A DNA stretch of 64,000 bases from Methylobacterium sp. SyP6R (GCF_019216885.1 NZ_JAAQRC020000001.1:3401001-3465000); one strand, 5' to 3'. Positions 37,386 to 46,678 are shown, counted from the stretch's first letter. The notes: a model not told the origin generated them from the letters alone. A program made the numbers and translations.

Positions 37386-39807
37386 CGTCCCTCGCCAGCA
37401 ATTCGCTTGCCGCCGCCACCAGGTTGTCGACCGAGAGCGGACGGAACTTGAACTCGACCACGTGCTTGCCGGCCGGCACCTCGACCCCGCGGAAGAGCAG
37501 GTTGGTGCGCAGGATCGGGCGGCGGGCACCGTCGACCCGGGCCTGCCAGCCCGGATAGAAGATGTCGTGCAGCACCAGCACGCTGTCGCGGTCGGTCTCG
37601 ACCTCCACCGTGACGATATTGCGGCGATAGGCCAGGATTGTCGCCGTGCCCTTGGCCGCGGTCACCGGCGCCGCCGGGTCCTTGAGGCCGAACTCGCCCG
37701 AGATCTTCGGCACGCTGTCCTTGTCGACGAGCGCGGTGTCGTTGCCCTCGAAGTCGGGCAGTTCGTCCTGGTCGAGCACGCTCTCGGAATCGACCGGGAC
37801 GAGGCGGGTCGCCAGGTAGGCCCGGGGCTTGGCCGGGTCGAGGCGGTAGATCCACATCTCGCCCGAGCCGTAGAGCAGCTTGGCGCCGGTCAGCTGCGGG
37901 AAGTGCTTCGGCAGCCGCTCGGCCGGGCGGTCGAGGACGAGGTATTCGAGGCCAAGCAGGCTCGCGAGCCGCGAGCGGTAGCCGCGAAACAGCCCTGGGA
38001 ACTGGCGCAGGTTCGGATCGGCGGCGTTCTCGCCGGGGCCCACCGCGCGCTCGTAATCGGCGAGCCGCAGGGGGTTGTAGCCGATCGTATCCTCGAGCCC
38101 GAGCACCATCGAGGCGTTCTGCCAGGCGCCGCCGAGGCCCAGGATCTCGACCCGCGGGTGCTCGCCCTTGGCGTGGCGCGCGTCGAGCTCGGCCTTCAGC
38201 AGCGTCAGGCCCTGGAGCTGCTCGGGCGGCAATTTCTGGAACACCGCATAGCGGCCCGCCGGCTCGGCGTTGAGGGAGTTGCCGGCATTGCGCCAGACCA
38301 GCTCGGCGCCGAGCAGGGCCACGAGGCAGGCGGCGGCGAGCGCCCGGCGGCGCGGCCCCGCCCGCAGCATCACCACGACGGCGGCGAGCGCGATGCCGGT
38401 GCCGATCAGCCCGTCGCGGATGGCATCCGGCAGGTGGTGGCCCCTCGCCGCGTAGCGGTAGGAGACCCACACGATCCCCGCCAGGATGGCGAACGCCGCG
38501 CCCGGCAGGGCGAGGCGGGCGGCCCGCGCGAGGCCCGCCGCGCCCGAAGACAGCCGGGGCGCGCCCTCGATGACGTAGCGGTGGACGAGATAGCCGGCGG
38601 TGAGCGCGAGCCCGATATTGATGACGAAGGTCGCATCCGCCGGCCGGCGATAGAGGTCGACGCCGGGGAAGTGATCGAAGATCGGCGCGAAGAGCGGGGT
38701 GTAGCGCCCGAGCGCATAGAGGATCGCGGCGGCGAGTACGATCACCGGATAGCGGATCTCCCGGGCGGCGAGGCGTCCGCCGGCGATACCGTGCCAGAGG
38801 ATCAGCACGGCCGGCAGGGTCCCGGCGAACAGGTAGTTCACCGCCCGGTCGGTCCAGGTGTTGCCGTCCATCGATTGCCAGTCCGGACCCCAGTAATCGT
38901 AGGTCCAGCGCAGAGAACCGAACACGTCGGCGAAGAGCGCGGTGGCGAAGCTCGATGGCGGCAGCGAGCCCATGATCGCCGCGCCGTAGCCGAAGGACGG
39001 CCGGGTCGAGGTCATCAGAAACTGCATGGTGAGGAGCGAGGGCACGGCGAGCAGCGCCCCGCCGACCACGCCCATCACGGCGAGCACCCCGATCCGCGCG
39101 CGCAGGTAGGCCAGCGGCGCCGGCGCCGTCAGGATCGCGTGGAACGCGACGCCGATCAGGCTCAGGCCGCAGAGGAAGGCGACCTGGTCGCGCCCCACCG
39201 TCATCACGGCGGCCACCACCGCGAAGGCGAGCCCGAAGGCGTAGGAGCGGCGCGCCAGCGCCTCCTCCAGGAGCCACCAGGCGAGCGGCACGAAGCCGTA
39301 GGAGATGATCATGCCGGTATGCTGGAGCCGGGCCGACGCCGAGCCGCCGAGCACGAACACCATCGCGGCCGCGACCGCGCCGGCCGGGTGCCAGCCGCGG
39401 CGGCGGAACAGCAGCAGGGTCGCGACCGCGCCGGGGATCAGGTGGGCGAACACCACCGCGTCGAACAGCTCCATCGACGGCGACGGATCGAGCCACGCGA
39501 AGAACAGCATGGTCGGGGTGAAGAGCAGCGATTGCGGATCCGCGACCGACGGGTGGCCGGCGAAGTGGTAGGGGTTCCAGAGCGGCAACTCGCCGTTGGC
39601 GAGCGCGGCGCCGAGATAGCGCAGCATCGGGTAGAAGTGGTTCTTGGAATCCCACGGCACCACGGCGCCGGCGAGCGGCCACACCGCGGCGGCGGCGGCC
39701 CAGAACAGCATCACGGCAGCCAAGGCCAGCCAGAAGTCCCGGGAGCTCCAGGCATGGGCCGGTGGGAGATGGGCCGGTGATGAAAGGGGAACGGGGGAGC
39801 GCGTCAT
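37357..39807 (-). CDS. YfhO-like polytopic membrane protein (probable GT-C glycosyltransferase fold)
   Basis: 816 residues with a dozen or more membrane helices followed by a C-terminal extracytoplasmic domain of about 300 residues. The first loop contains PWDSKNHFYPMLRYL and LPLWNPYHFAGHPSVADPQ, and the C-terminus has PGWQARVDGARRPILRTNLL, both hallmarks of YfhO (DUF6311/GT-C-type) proteins involved in lipoteichoic-acid or lipid glycosylation in other bacteria. In this organism it probably modifies an envelope lipid or glycan at the periplasmic face. It overlaps the downstream secreted-protein gene by 29 bases. Confidence 0.85.
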   Translation of the reverse strand: MTRSPVPLSSPAHLPPAHAWSSRDFWLALAAVMLFWAAAAAVWPLAGAVVPWDSKNHFYPMLRYLGAALANGELPLWNPYHFAGHPSVADPQSLLFTPTMLFFAWLDPSPSMELFDAVVFAHLIPGAVATLLLFRRRGWHPAGAVAAAMVFVLGGSASARLQHTGMIISYGFVPLAWWLLEEALARRSYAFGLAFAVVAAVMTVGRDQVAFLCGLSLIGVAFHAILTAPAPLAYLRARIGVLAVMGVVGGALLAVPSLLTMQFLMTSTRPSFGYGAAIMGSLPPSSFATALFADVFGSLRWTYDYWGPDWQSMDGNTWTDRAVNYLFAGTLPAVLILWHGIAGGRLAAREIRYPVIVLAAAILYALGRYTPLFAPIFDHFPGVDLYRRPADATFVINIGLALTAGYLVHRYVIEGAPRLSSGAAGLARAARLALPGAAFAILAGIVWVSYRYAARGHHLPDAIRDGLIGTGIALAAVVVMLRAGPRRRALAAACLVALLGAELVWRNAGNSLNAEPAGRYAVFQKLPPEQLQGLTLLKAELDARHAKGEHPRVEILGLGGAWQNASMVLGLEDTIGYNPLRLADYERAVGPGENAADPNLRQFPGLFRGYRSRLASLLGLEYLVLDRPAERLPKHFPQLTGAKLLYGSGEMWIYRLDPAKPRAYLATRLVPVDSESVLDQDELPDFEGNDTALVDKDSVPKISGEFGLKDPAAPVTAAKGTATILAYRRNIVTVEVETDRDSVLVLHDIFYPGWQARVDGARRPILRTNLLFRGVEVPAGKHVVEFKFRPLSVDNLVAAASELLARDDDAGETAVR

Positions 39808-39971
39808 GGTGCGGTCGGCGTCCTCGGCACCGGCTCTCCCGGCGCAGGGCTATTCGTCACGCCCGGCCGTGGCCGTCCGGGGCGGAATGGTGCTTAAAGG
39901 GAGCATCGGGGCGCCAGGATGGCAGCCTGTCGTTCCGTTTGCCCGCTATAGCTCAAGCCACTGAAGCCGAG

Positions 39972-40535
39972 ATGAACGCAATCCTCGACCTTCTCCGCAC
40001 CCGCCGCTCGGTGCCGCCGGTGCAGCTCGCCGGCCCGGGTCCTTCCCAAGAGGAACTGGACACGATCCTCGCCGCCGCCTCGCGCGTGCCCGACCACGGC
40101 AAGCTCGCGCCCTGGCGCTTCATCCTGATCGAGGGCGAGGGGCAGACCCGGATCGGCCAGGTCGTGGCCGAAGCCTACCGGGCCGACCACAGGGAAGCCG
40201 ACGACAAGCGCCTCGCGCTCGAGGCCGGGCGCCTCGCGCAAGCGCCCCTGGTGATCGCCGTGGTGTCGCGGGCCGGCCCGCACGTGAAGATCCCCGATTG
40301 GGAGCAGGTGCTCTCGGCCGGCGCCGTCTGCATGAACTTGATCGTGGCGGCCAACGCGCTCGGGTTCCGCACCGCCTGGCTCACCGAGTGGATGGCCTAT
40401 GACCGCCGGGTGCTCGATGCGCTCGGCCTCGACCCGGCCGAGCGGCTGGCGGGCTTCGTCCATGTCGGCCGGGCCGGCGAGGTGCCCCCCGACCGGCCGC
40501 GGCCGGCGCTGCCTGAGATCGTGACGCGGTACTGA
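39972..40535 (+). CDS. Nitroreductase family protein (YdjA-like)
   Basis: FMN-dependent oxidoreductase, 187 residues from the ATG at 39972. RTRRSVPPVQLAGPGP is the FMN-binding N-terminus, RVPDHGKLAPWRFILIEG the YdjA-type second motif, and LGFRTAWLTEWMAYD the flavin/substrate loop. The small size without insertions places it near E. coli YdjA. It stands alone; the flavin-reductase-like gene 95 bases downstream on the same strand may be co-transcribed. Natural substrate unknown. Confidence 0.92.
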   Translation: MNAILDLLRTRRSVPPVQLAGPGPSQEELDTILAAASRVPDHGKLAPWRFILIEGEGQTRIGQVVAEAYRADHREADDKRLALEAGRLAQAPLVIAVVSRAGPHVKIPDWEQVLSAGAVCMNLIVAANALGFRTAWLTEWMAYDRRVLDALGLDPAERLAGFVHVGRAGEVPPDRPRPALPEIVTRY

Positions 40536-40630
40536 GCGTAAGCGGGCTGGCGCCGGGCCCGGAGGATGCTCTAACTGGCGGCGGACGGTCCGGAGGGGCC
40601 GCCGCTTCCAAGAGAATCCCGGGGCCGCCG

Positions 40631-41257
40631 ATGCATTACGACGCCGAGACCCGCACCCTGCCGCACAACCCGTTCAAGGCCCTGGTGGCGCCGCGCCCGA
40701 TCGGCTGGGTCAGCGCGATCGGCGCCTCGGGGGCGCTGAACCTCTCGCCCTACTCGTTCTTCAACGGGATCGGGGACAACCCCGAGATGGTGATGTTCTC
40801 CTCCTTCGGCCGCAAGGACGCGCTGACCTTCGCGGAGGAGGGGGGCGAGTTCGTGTGCAGCCTCGCCACCTTCGACACCCGCGAGGGCATGAACCAGTCC
40901 TCGGCGCCCCTGCCGCGGGGCGAGAGCGAGTTCGACTTCGCCCACCTCGCCACCGCCCCGTCGCGCAAGGTGCGCCCGCCGCGGGTGGCGGACGCGCCCG
41001 CGGCCCTCGAATGCAAATGGCTCCAGACCATCCCGCTGGTGCCCGCCGGCGGGGGCGAGGCGGCCTACTTCATGGTGATCGGCCAGGTGGTGTCGATGTA
41101 TATCGACGACCGCTTCGTGACGCCGGAGGGCCGGGTCGATACCGGGGCGATGCGGCCGATCATGCGCGGCGGCTACTTCGATTACTTCACGGTCGAATCC
41201 GAGAACCGCTTCGAGATGCGCCGGCCGGCAGGCGGCGGCGACGCGCCGAAGCGGTGA
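40631..41257 (+). CDS. Flavin reductase-like (DIM6/NTAB) protein
   Basis: 208-residue FMN-binding split-barrel protein. PRPIGWVSAIGASGALNLSP and FFNGIGDNPEMVMFSS are the flavin-binding signature; EFVCSLATFDTREGMNQSS follows as in the family. It probably supplies reduced flavin or itself reduces a small substrate. It follows the nitroreductase gene on the same strand. Partner monooxygenase unknown; the LLM-type monooxygenase at 48.8 kb is a distant candidate only. Confidence 0.9.
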   Translation: MHYDAETRTLPHNPFKALVAPRPIGWVSAIGASGALNLSPYSFFNGIGDNPEMVMFSSFGRKDALTFAEEGGEFVCSLATFDTREGMNQSSAPLPRGESEFDFAHLATAPSRKVRPPRVADAPAALECKWLQTIPLVPAGGGEAAYFMVIGQVVSMYIDDRFVTPEGRVDTGAMRPIMRGGYFDYFTVESENRFEMRRPAGGGDAPKR

Positions 41258-41770
41258 GGGCGTGCGCCTCGCGCCGCCGGGGCTATCCGCAACAGGACCC
41301 GTGCGGATTTTCCCCTCGTTCCGCGGGCAGCTATCGGATTCACACAGTTCCTCTGAGAACCAACCCTTTGTGAATGTACGCGCTTTCCCCTCCCCCCTTT
41401 GGGGAGGGGCTAGGGGTGGGGGTGGTGCCGGATAAAGCTGAGTGGTGCCTCCTGCACCACCCCCACCCCTGACCCCTCCCCACAAGGGGGAGGGGAAGCG
41501 CGCTACCTTTGAAGGGGAAAGCACTCAAGCCGAGATGTGTAAATGCGATAGCCGCGGGCGGGGAGAGGAAAGAACCCGCGCTACACCTTTCCACGGACCG
41601 TCCTGGCACCCGCGGGAGGCCTCATGCATCAGGTGAGAGTTCCGAGCGCCGTGCTCGCCCCATGCCTCTCATGCCCACGAGCTAGGTCTCTCTCTCCGGG
41701 CCGCACGAGAAGCCGACATCGATTCGGGGCCGTGCTACCGTTCTTTGAGCACACGGCGAAGGATTCCCCG
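41258..41770. repeat. Intergenic region with large palindromic repeat
   Basis: No gene supported. A long imperfect inverted repeat spans 41379-41502: CGCGCTTTCCCCTCCCCCC on the left and GGGGGAGGGGAAGCGCG on the right, with a second inner pair (GGGGTGGGGGTGGTG / CACCACCCCCACCCC). A separate element GGGGAGAGGAAAGAACCCGC at 41560-41579 is shared with 42082, 48480 and 56250. Confidence 0.75.
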
Positions 41771-42073
41771 ATGCAAGCCGCCGACAAAACGACCAGCATC
41801 AGCCTTCCATCCGAGCCGCTGCGCGAGAGCGTTGCGGCGGGCGAGCACGCCTCCCTCAGCGACGTCCGGCACGATGCGATGAGCCTGGAACAGCGCCAGC
41901 GCGAGGAGGAGCACGCCAAGCGCCTCGAAGCCATTCGCGCTCGCATCCGCCGTTCGCTGGACGATCCGCGGCCCGACCTGACTCCGGAACAAGTCGATGC
42001 TTTCTTGGAAGAGCTGTTCGCCGAGGCCGAGAGAGACGGCCGTTTCGCGGTAGGTGGCTCGTCGAAATTGTGA
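41771..42073 (+). CDS. ParD-like ribbon-helix-helix antitoxin, apparently orphan
   Basis: 100 residues from the ATG at 41771. The N-terminus TTSISLPSEPLRESVAAGEH followed by ASLSDVRHDAMSL fits ParD/CC2985-type ribbon-helix-helix proteins, which pair with ParE toxins. The C-terminal half (EQVDAFLEELFAEAERDGRF) is helical and acidic, as expected of a toxin-binding arm. No ParE-like gene follows; the next gene, 141 bases later, is a lytic transglycosylase. It could be an orphan antitoxin, a plain RHH regulator, or a remnant of a lost module. Extra upstream frame to 41624 is rejected. Confidence 0.7.
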   Translation: MQAADKTTSISLPSEPLRESVAAGEHASLSDVRHDAMSLEQRQREEEHAKRLEAIRARIRRSLDDPRPDLTPEQVDAFLEELFAEAERDGRFAVGGSSKL

Positions 42074-42214
42074 GCCTAGGGGCGGGGGAGGAAGGAACCC
42101 GCGCGGGACACCCCCAGCCGCGCCGCCTTCAACCTTCCTTTACCATAACCCCAGCATCCTGCGGCCCATGAGAGAGCCGGCCCGCGCTTCGCGGCGCCGC
42201 TCCACCGGGCCGCC

Positions 42215-43261
42215 ATGTTCCTGTTCAGCAGCACGCCGTCGCAAGGGACTGCCAGCCAAGGGGCCAATGCCCAGGCCACCGCCCGTGCGGCGTCCGGCAA
42301 CCCGGTGATCGACGCGATCCGCCAGGGCGCCGAGAAGACCGGCGCCGCCTTCGACTACCTGCTCTCGACCGCGCAGCGCGAATCGAGCCTCAACCCGAGC
42401 GCCAAGGCGGGCTCGTCCTCGGCGACCGGCCTGTTCCAGTTCATCGAGCAGACCTGGCTCGGGGTGATGAAGCAGGACGGTCCGTCGCTCGGCCTCGGCT
42501 CCTACGCGGACGCGATCACCGCCCGGTCGTCGGGCGGCTACACCGTCAGCGACCCGGCCGCCCGGCAGGCGATCCTCGACCTGCGGCGGGACCCGGAGAT
42601 CGCCTCCGCGATGGCCGGCGCGCTGACCCGGCGCAACGCCGACGCCCTCTCCGAGGCGCTGGGCCGCGAGCCGAACCGGGCCGACCTCTACGCCGCCCAT
42701 CTCCTCGGGGTGCGGGGGGCGCTGACCCTGATCCGTGCCGCCGAGACCGCCCCCGGGCGCTCCGCCGCCGCCGACCTGCCGGAGGCGGCCTCCGGCAATC
42801 GCGGCCTGTTCTACGACCGCGCCGGCCGGGCGCGCAGCGCCTCCGAGCTCTACGCGGTGCTCGGCACCAGCCCCGCCGTCCCGACCGCGACGACCACCAC
42901 GCTCGCCGCACAGGCCGCGGCGCCCTCGGCCTATGCGCCGGAGGCCGGCAGCGGCCTGCGCTCGCTGTTCCAGACCGATGCCCGCCGCGGCCCGGTCTCC
43001 GACAGCGTCGCCCGCCTGTGGGGCAGCCGGAGCACCGGCGCGAGCGCGCCGAGCTATTTCCCGCGCTCGGGCGACGGGCCGGTCCTCGCTGCCGCTTCAC
43101 CCGCGCCGAGCCCGCCGGCCGCCCCGGCCGGGATAGAGGACGGTCTCCGAGACACCCTTCGGGACACCCCGGCACCCGGCATGCCCCTGCCGCCCGCCCG
43201 TCCGCGGGAATTCGGCGGGCGCGGCCGCGCCGCCCTCACGTCCTCGTCGATCCAATCCTGA
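42215..43261 (+). CDS. Lytic transglycosylase-like (SLT domain) protein
   Basis: 348 residues. Residues about 28-110 form an SLT-type domain: LLSTAQRESSLNPSAKAGSS with the catalytic Glu, then ATGLFQFIEQTWL, and a later YAAHLLGVRGALTLI. The C-terminal 170 residues are low-complexity Ala/Pro/Ser/Arg. No classical signal peptide is seen, so export may be type III/flagellar-like or otherwise unusual; a cell-wall role during envelope structure assembly is inferred. It lies 35 bases ahead of a DUF2336 gene on the same strand. Confidence 0.85.
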   Translation: MFLFSSTPSQGTASQGANAQATARAASGNPVIDAIRQGAEKTGAAFDYLLSTAQRESSLNPSAKAGSSSATGLFQFIEQTWLGVMKQDGPSLGLGSYADAITARSSGGYTVSDPAARQAILDLRRDPEIASAMAGALTRRNADALSEALGREPNRADLYAAHLLGVRGALTLIRAAETAPGRSAAADLPEAASGNRGLFYDRAGRARSASELYAVLGTSPAVPTATTTTLAAQAAAPSAYAPEAGSGLRSLFQTDARRGPVSDSVARLWGSRSTGASAPSYFPRSGDGPVLAAASPAPSPPAAPAGIEDGLRDTLRDTPAPGMPLPPARPREFGGRGRAALTSSSIQS

Positions 43262-43296
43262 CCGACCGCCCAAAACCCCTCCACGGAGCCGCGCCG

Positions 43297-44520
43297 ATGA
43301 TCGTCCGCCAGTTCCTGCTCTGGACGCAGCACGTATCCGCCGGAAGGCGGGCCGAGGCGGCCTCGTCCCTCGCCAGAGCCTACCTCTACGCCAAGCTCGA
43401 CCCGGCCGCGCGCTGGGAGGCCAAGACCGCCATCACGGCGCTTCTCGACGATCCCTCGCCCCTGGTGCGGCGGGCCCTCGCCGAGGCCTGCGCCAACGCC
43501 GCCGAGGCGCCCCGGACCCTGGTGGTGGCGCTCGCCCAGGACCAGGCCGAGATCGCCGCACTGGTGCTGGCGCGCTCGCCGGTGCTGTCGGATGCCGATC
43601 TCGTCGATTGCGCCGCCGTCGGCGACGAGGCCGGGCGGATCGCCATCGCGGGTCGTCCCCACCTCTCGGCGATGCTGTGCGGGGCGCTCGCGGAGATCGC
43701 TGGCGCGCAGGCCCTGCGAGCCCTCGCGGCCAATCCGGGTGCCGAGATCACCCGCGGCAGCCTCCTGCGGATGGTCGAGCGCCACGGCGACGACGCGTCC
43801 TTGCGCGAGACGCTGCTCGCCCGGGCCGACCTGCCCGTCGACGTGCGCCAGGCGGTGACCGCCCGCCTCGCCAGTGCGCTGTCGGCCTTCGTGAGCGGCT
43901 GCGGCTGGCTTTCGCGGGAGCGCAGCGAGAGGGTGACCCGGGAGGCGCGGGAACGCACGACCCTCGGCCTCGCCGAGGCTTCCGACCGCGCCGACCTGCG
44001 CCGCCTCGTCGCGCACTTGCGCGGCGCCGGCCAGCTCACCGCCGGACTGATCCTGCGGGCGCTGCTGTCGGGCCGGATGGCCTTCACCGAAGCGGCGTTG
44101 ACCGACCTCTCGGGCTTGTCCGCCGAGCGGGTGGCAGGGCTGCTGCACGATCCGCGCGGGAGCGGCATGACGGCACTCTACCGCCGGGCCGGCCTGCCGC
44201 CGGCCCTCGAACCCGCCTTCGCGGCGGCGATGTCGGCCTGGCACGAGGAGACGAGCGGCCTCTCCGACAGCGGCGGCGCCGGCCTGTCGCGGCGGATGAT
44301 CGAGCGCGCGGTTACCGCCTGCGAGCGGCTGCCCTTCGCCGACGCCCACGCCATCGTCGCCCTGCTCAACCGCTTCGACGCCGAGGCGGCCCGCGACGAG
44401 GCCCGGGTGCTCGCCCGCGCCCTGGTGAGCGAGGCCGCGACCGACGATGTCGTGCCGGAGACGATCCCCGCCGGCCTGATCGACAGCTACCGCCGGGACC
44501 GGCCGCGGCTCGCGGCCTGA
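43297..44520 (+). CDS. DUF2336 domain-containing protein
   Basis: 407 residues from the ATG at 43297, rich in alpha helices with HEAT-like pattern (TALLDDPSPLVRRALAEACA, then RTLVVALAQDQAEIAALVLA), which is the DUF2336 signature. Cytosolic; no catalytic motifs. It follows the SLT gene by 35 bases and may be in the same operon. DUF2336 proteins are common in alphaproteobacteria and their function is unknown; a scaffold role is plausible from the fold. Confidence 0.85.
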   Translation: MIVRQFLLWTQHVSAGRRAEAASSLARAYLYAKLDPAARWEAKTAITALLDDPSPLVRRALAEACANAAEAPRTLVVALAQDQAEIAALVLARSPVLSDADLVDCAAVGDEAGRIAIAGRPHLSAMLCGALAEIAGAQALRALAANPGAEITRGSLLRMVERHGDDASLRETLLARADLPVDVRQAVTARLASALSAFVSGCGWLSRERSERVTREARERTTLGLAEASDRADLRRLVAHLRGAGQLTAGLILRALLSGRMAFTEAALTDLSGLSAERVAGLLHDPRGSGMTALYRRAGLPPALEPAFAAAMSAWHEETSGLSDSGGAGLSRRMIERAVTACERLPFADAHAIVALLNRFDAEAARDEARVLARALVSEAATDDVVPETIPAGLIDSYRRDRPRLAA

Positions 44521-44765
44521 GCGCCTGTTCGCGTCGGCTCACCGACGTGAAACCATCGATGTCATCACGGGGCCGCGCAGCGGAACACGGGATCCATCAC
44601 CACCTCCGTCTCAGGACGAGGCGGAAGGCCGGCCGCCTCGTTTGGCACCGGCAGCGGTGATGGATCCCGGATTTTCGTCTTCGACGAGCACCGGAATGAC
44701 GTCCGAGGGATGTCGGTCTCTGTACCGGATCGATCGGCGCAGACGCTCGAACGGGCACTGACGCG
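44521..44765. repeat. Intergenic palindromic repeat region
   Basis: Contains an inverted repeat CGGGATCCATCACC (44588-44601) / GGTGATGGATCCCG (44656-44669) around an inner pair CCTCCGTCTC.../...GAGGCGG. Flanking GTCATCACGG and CCGGAATGAC resemble the element at 20117. No gene seen in it. Confidence 0.65.
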
Positions 44766-44882
44766 TCAGCGCCCGCCGGCCCGCCGGTCGGTGCACATCA
44801 CCGCCGCGGCGAGGTAGCCGGCCAGAGAGACGATCACGGCGTGAGGGTAGATCGGCCGAACGAAATGGGCGGAGACGCTCAT
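44766..44882 (-). CDS. Small membrane protein (38 aa), hypothetical
   Basis: 38-residue frame preceded by GGGAGGA at 5 bases, one of the best ribosome-binding sites in the window. The product has a short charged N-terminus, one hydrophobic helix (YPHAVIVSLAGYLAAAVM) and a basic Arg/Gly tail. No family recognised. The ribosome-binding site and the hydrophobic pattern are the only evidence, so it could still be chance. Confidence 0.5.
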   Translation of the reverse strand: MSVSAHFVRPIYPHAVIVSLAGYLAAAVMCTDRRAGGR

Positions 44883-45051
44883 CGATTCCTCCCGATTCTG
44901 GTGTTGCATCGAGCTTACGATGCCGGACACTGCGCGGACAAGCATGGGTCGCGAAGAATTTTATCCTCGCAATGGCGGATTAAGCTGCCGGGTGGTCTTT
45001 CGTGATCCCGGTATGGCGATGGTCTGCCTTGCGCCGCGTGTGGTTTTGCCT

Positions 45052-45070
45052 GATGGAACGTCGTTTCATC
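45052..45070. promoter_or_regulatory. Near-palindrome after bioB
   Basis: GATGgAACG-t-CGTTtCATC, two mismatched positions, 38 bases past the bioB stop. It may be a weak terminator hairpin for the biotin operon or an unrelated operator; no support beyond symmetry. Confidence 0.3.
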
Positions 45071-45107
45071 ATGCGACGGTCATCCGTCCCGCCGTAGCCG
45101 ACGCCCG

Positions 45108-46100
45108 TCACGCCGGGGCGGTCGCGGCATCCGCGCGCCTCCGGGGCGCAAGGGCGGCGAAGAGCACCGCGTCGTCGCCGTGCTCGGCATTCGGCGTCGT
45201 CAGCAGGGTGTCGCCGGAGAAGACCGAGTTCGCCCCGGCGAGGAAGCACAGGATCTGCGCCTCCCGCCCGAGCTGTGCGCGGCCGGCCGACAGGCGCAGG
45301 ACCGAGCCCGGCAGGACGAGCCGCGCCGTCGCCACCATGCGCGCGAGGTCGAGGGGGTCGATGCGGGGCCGGTCGGCGAGCGGCGTGCCTTCCACCGGCA
45401 CCAGGGCGTTGATCGGCACGCTCTCGGGATGCGGCGTCAGGCCCGCCAGGACCTGGAGCAGGCCGGCCCGGTCCGCCACCGCCTCGCCCATGCCGACGAT
45501 GCCGCCGCAGCACAGGCCGATGCCGGCCGCCCGCACCGTCGCCAGGGTGTCGAGCCGGTCCTCGTAGCGGCGGGTGGTCACGATCCGTCCGTAGAAGTCC
45601 GGGCCGGTATCGAGGTTGTGGTTGTAGGCCGTCAGCCCGGCCGCGGCGAGGCGCGCGGCCTGGTGGGCCTCCAGCATGCCGAGCGTCACGCAGGCCTCCA
45701 TTCCGAGCGCCCGCACGCCCTCGACCATTGCCACCACCGCGTCGAACTCGGCCCCGTCGCGCACCTGGCGCCAGGCCGCGCCCATGCAGAAGCGCTCGGC
45801 CCCCGCTGCCCTGGCCCGGGCGGCCTGCGCCAGCACGACACCCGGATCCATCAGCCGGTCGCGGGCGAGGTCGACGCCACGGTGATGCGCCGATTGGGGA
45901 CAATAGGCGCAATCCTCCGGGCAGCCGCCGGTCTTCACCGACAGGAGGCTCGCCTTGTGGATCTGGTTCGGGTCGTGGTGGCGCCGGTGCACGGCGTTGG
46001 CGCGCCCGACCAGTTCGAGCAGGGGCAGATCGTGCAGGGCCTCGATCTCCGCCACGCTCCAGTCGTGCCGGACGGTCCCGTCCTCGTGGTGCGGGCTCAT
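45108..46100 (-). CDS. bioB: Biotin synthase
   Basis: Radical SAM enzyme that inserts sulfur into dethiobiotin. 330 residues. The radical SAM [4Fe-4S] motif is [11 protein letters not shown] (CxxxCxxC); the [2Fe-2S] ligand region includes ACVTLGML and [31 protein letters not shown] and [17 protein letters not shown] are canonical. The start overlaps the stop of bioY (ATGA), and the operon is preceded by BioR boxes, so it is expressed when biotin is scarce. bioF/D/A are not in the window. Confidence 0.97.
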   Translation of the reverse strand: MSPHHEDGTVRHDWSVAEIEALHDLPLLELVGRANAVHRRHHDPNQIHKASLLSVKTGGCPEDCAYCPQSAHHRGVDLARDRLMDPGVVLAQAARARAAGAERFCMGAAWRQVRDGAEFDAVVAMVEGVRALGMEACVTLGMLEAHQAARLAAAGLTAYNHNLDTGPDFYGRIVTTRRYEDRLDTLATVRAAGIGLCCGGIVGMGEAVADRAGLLQVLAGLTPHPESVPINALVPVEGTPLADRPRIDPLDLARMVATARLVLPGSVLRLSAGRAQLGREAQILCFLAGANSVFSGDTLLTTPNAEHGDDAVLFAALAPRRRADAATAPA

Positions 46101-46654
46101 CGGGCGAAAACCCGGCGCAGGCCCGGCCGGGCGCAGGATCCGGCGGCGACGAGGCCGATCTTGACGAGGTCGCCGAGGAGGAACGGCGCGAGGCCGAGGG
46201 CGACGAGACGATCTGCCGGCACGAACAGGGCGAGCCAGGCGAGGCCGAAGGCATCGATCGCCGCGAGGCCGGCAAGCATCGCGGCGACCCGGCCGAGGAG
46301 CCCGCGCCCGGCGGCGAGGGCGCCGACCAGCCCGGCCGCGACGAGGTAGCCCGCCAGATAGCCGCCGGTCGGTCCCGCCATGTAGGCGAGGCCGAGACCG
46401 CGCTCCGGCGTGCCGGAGAAGACCGGCAGGCCGGCGGCGCCCGCCGCCAGGTAGCCGAGCATGCTCGCGACCGCGAGGCGGGGTCCGGCGGCCACGGCGA
46501 GGGCCATGACGGCGAGGGTGTGCAGCGTCATCGGCACCGGCCAGAACGGAATCCGGACCTTGGCGGCGATGGTGATCAGCACGACACCCGATAGGACGAT
46601 GGCGAAGGTCCGGGCCGCGCGCAGGGGCGCGGCGCCGACGACGAGGGATGTCAT
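46097..46654 (-). CDS. bioY: BioY-family biotin transporter (S component)
   Basis: Membrane biotin uptake protein, 185 residues from the ATG at 46654, which has GGAGAG 5-10 bases upstream; an ATG at 46666 abuts a BioR box and has no ribosome-binding site. Six hydrophobic segments; the BioY signature includes [22 protein letters not shown] and [15 protein letters not shown]. It can work alone or with an ECF module (none here). Coupled to bioB, so uptake and the last synthesis step are co-regulated by biotin. Confidence 0.95.
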   Translation of the reverse strand: MTSLVVGAAPLRAARTFAIVLSGVVLITIAAKVRIPFWPVPMTLHTLAVMALAVAAGPRLAVASMLGYLAAGAAGLPVFSGTPERGLGLAYMAGPTGGYLAGYLVAAGLVGALAAGRGLLGRVAAMLAGLAAIDAFGLAWLALFVPADRLVALGLAPFLLGDLVKIGLVAAGSCARPGLRRVFAR

Positions 46655-46668
46655 CGGGCTCTCCATTT

Positions 46669-46678
46669 TTATAGATAA
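46669..46678. promoter_or_regulatory. BioR box upstream of bioY
   Basis: TTATAGATAA, an exact match to the BioR consensus TTATMKATAA known in alphaproteobacteria, 14 bases before the chosen bioY start. It would block transcription of bioYB when BioR is bound. Confidence 0.85.

Noticed and set aside
41771..42214. Hidden ParE toxin after the ParD-like gene
   Set aside because: The 141 bases after the gene are too short and hold no frame resembling ParE.
44521..44765. Possible CRISPR or tandem array
   Set aside because: Only inverted repeats are present; there are no regularly spaced direct repeats here or elsewhere in the window.
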